From: Patescibacteria group bacterium
Lineage (GTDB): Bacteria; Patescibacteriota; Gracilibacteria; BD1-5; UBA2023
Assembly (NCBI GenBank): GCA_030836665.1
Contig: JAUPLX010000032.1
Coordinates: 1 to 15,785 of the forward strand
DNA: 15,785 nt
Reading direction: 5' to 3'
Positions 15,477-15,785 of this stretch are shown piece after piece; position 1 is the first letter of the stretch, and each line of letters starts with the position of its first letter. The notes under the pieces were generated by a model that was given only the letters and a program-made list of their open reading frames with translations, searched no databases and was not told where the DNA came from. The position numbers and the translations under genes were made by a program.

Positions 15477-15785
15477 ATGGACTTTAACAAAATCGTAAAG
15501 AAATTGTCGAAGTCCAAATCGAAGGTATTTGATTTGGAAGATATCGCCGAGTTCGTCGACCCCGGGTTCGCAAGAGGGGAGGGGGGCAAGCGCGACGCTT
15601 ACAAGCTCGTCTACCGATTGAAATCCCAAGGGGTTCTCGTACCGATTCGCAACGGACTGTACCTGCGAACGGACGATCCGTCCGACAAGAATCCCTACGA
15701 CGATTTGCGTGCCGTAGAGGACGCGTATTGGAAGATCGTCAAAAAGCTCATCACGAAAAACTGCGGGGCGAATTACGTTGTCGCG
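15477..15785 (+). CDS. Winged-helix protein resembling AbiEi-type antitoxins (3' end outside window)
   Basis: The first 103 codons are visible, and the frame is open at the right edge. Residues ~17-65 read as a winged helix: VFDLEDIAEFV, then YKLVYRLKSQGVLVPIRNGLYL, which resembles the N-terminal domain of AbiEi-family transcriptional antitoxins (YRLxxxGxLxxLRxGxY pattern). AbiEi proteins repress their own operon and neutralise an AbiEii nucleotidyltransferase toxin usually encoded directly downstream; that region is outside the window. The leader carries repeats typical of an autoregulated promoter. There is no Shine-Dalgarno site before the ATG. Alternatively it is a solitary DNA-binding regulator. 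Confidence 0.5.
   Translation, partial: MDFNKIVKKLSKSKSKVFDLEDIAEFVDPGFARGEGGKRDAYKLVYRLKSQGVLVPIRNGLYLRTDDPSDKNPYDDLRAVEDAYWKIVKKLITKNCGANYVVA

Overview
The window reads as bacterial chromosome from a lineage that translates UGA as glycine (genetic code 25, known from Candidatus Gracilibacteria/BD1-5 and Absconditabacteria/SR1). No gene here needs TGA as a stop: every assigned gene that ends in the window ends in TAA or TAG. Eight in-frame TGAs lie inside six genes. The clearest is in PilB, where TGA supplies the Gly of the conserved G-A-S-D-x-H motif at the N-terminal edge of the ATPase. If TGA is read as stop, six genes are wrongly cut. By eye the DNA is around or slightly above half GC, which is high for published code-25 genomes, so the exact lineage is left open.

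Left part, + strand (1-4622): the end of a gene and a tandem paralogue of it (unknown family, shared HHSQ motif), then thymidylate synthase (thyA). Three small multi-pass membrane proteins follow, and then a secreted protein with an eight-rung Asn-ladder beta-solenoid resembling an exported bactofilin. These genes are almost contiguous and have no visible Shine-Dalgarno sites. A hairpin closes the block.

Middle (4693-7845): an unknown 195-residue protein with its own strong promoter and Shine-Dalgarno site converges on the type IV pilus assembly ATPase pilB on the - strand. The two genes meet at a perfect 11-bp terminator hairpin. On the code-25 reading that hairpin lies inside the + strand gene. 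The pilB promoter is placed so that its mRNA should be leaderless. It diverges from dihydrofolate reductase (folA).

Right part, + strand (7845-15785): folA with a coiled-coil protein (one internal UGA), a four-TM protein with a coiled-coil tail, valyl-tRNA synthetase (valS), a double-hotdog FabZ-like protein with its putative catalytic His and Glu in different halves, and a 590-residue membrane-anchored protein of unknown function. After an AT-rich operator-like leader comes the start of a winged-helix gene resembling AbiEi antitoxins, cut by the window edge.

thyA and folA are the two halves of the dTMP/tetrahydrofolate cycle but sit in separate transcription units. No rRNA, tRNA, CRISPR or insertion sequence was recognised, and no gap between genes exceeds about 160 bases.
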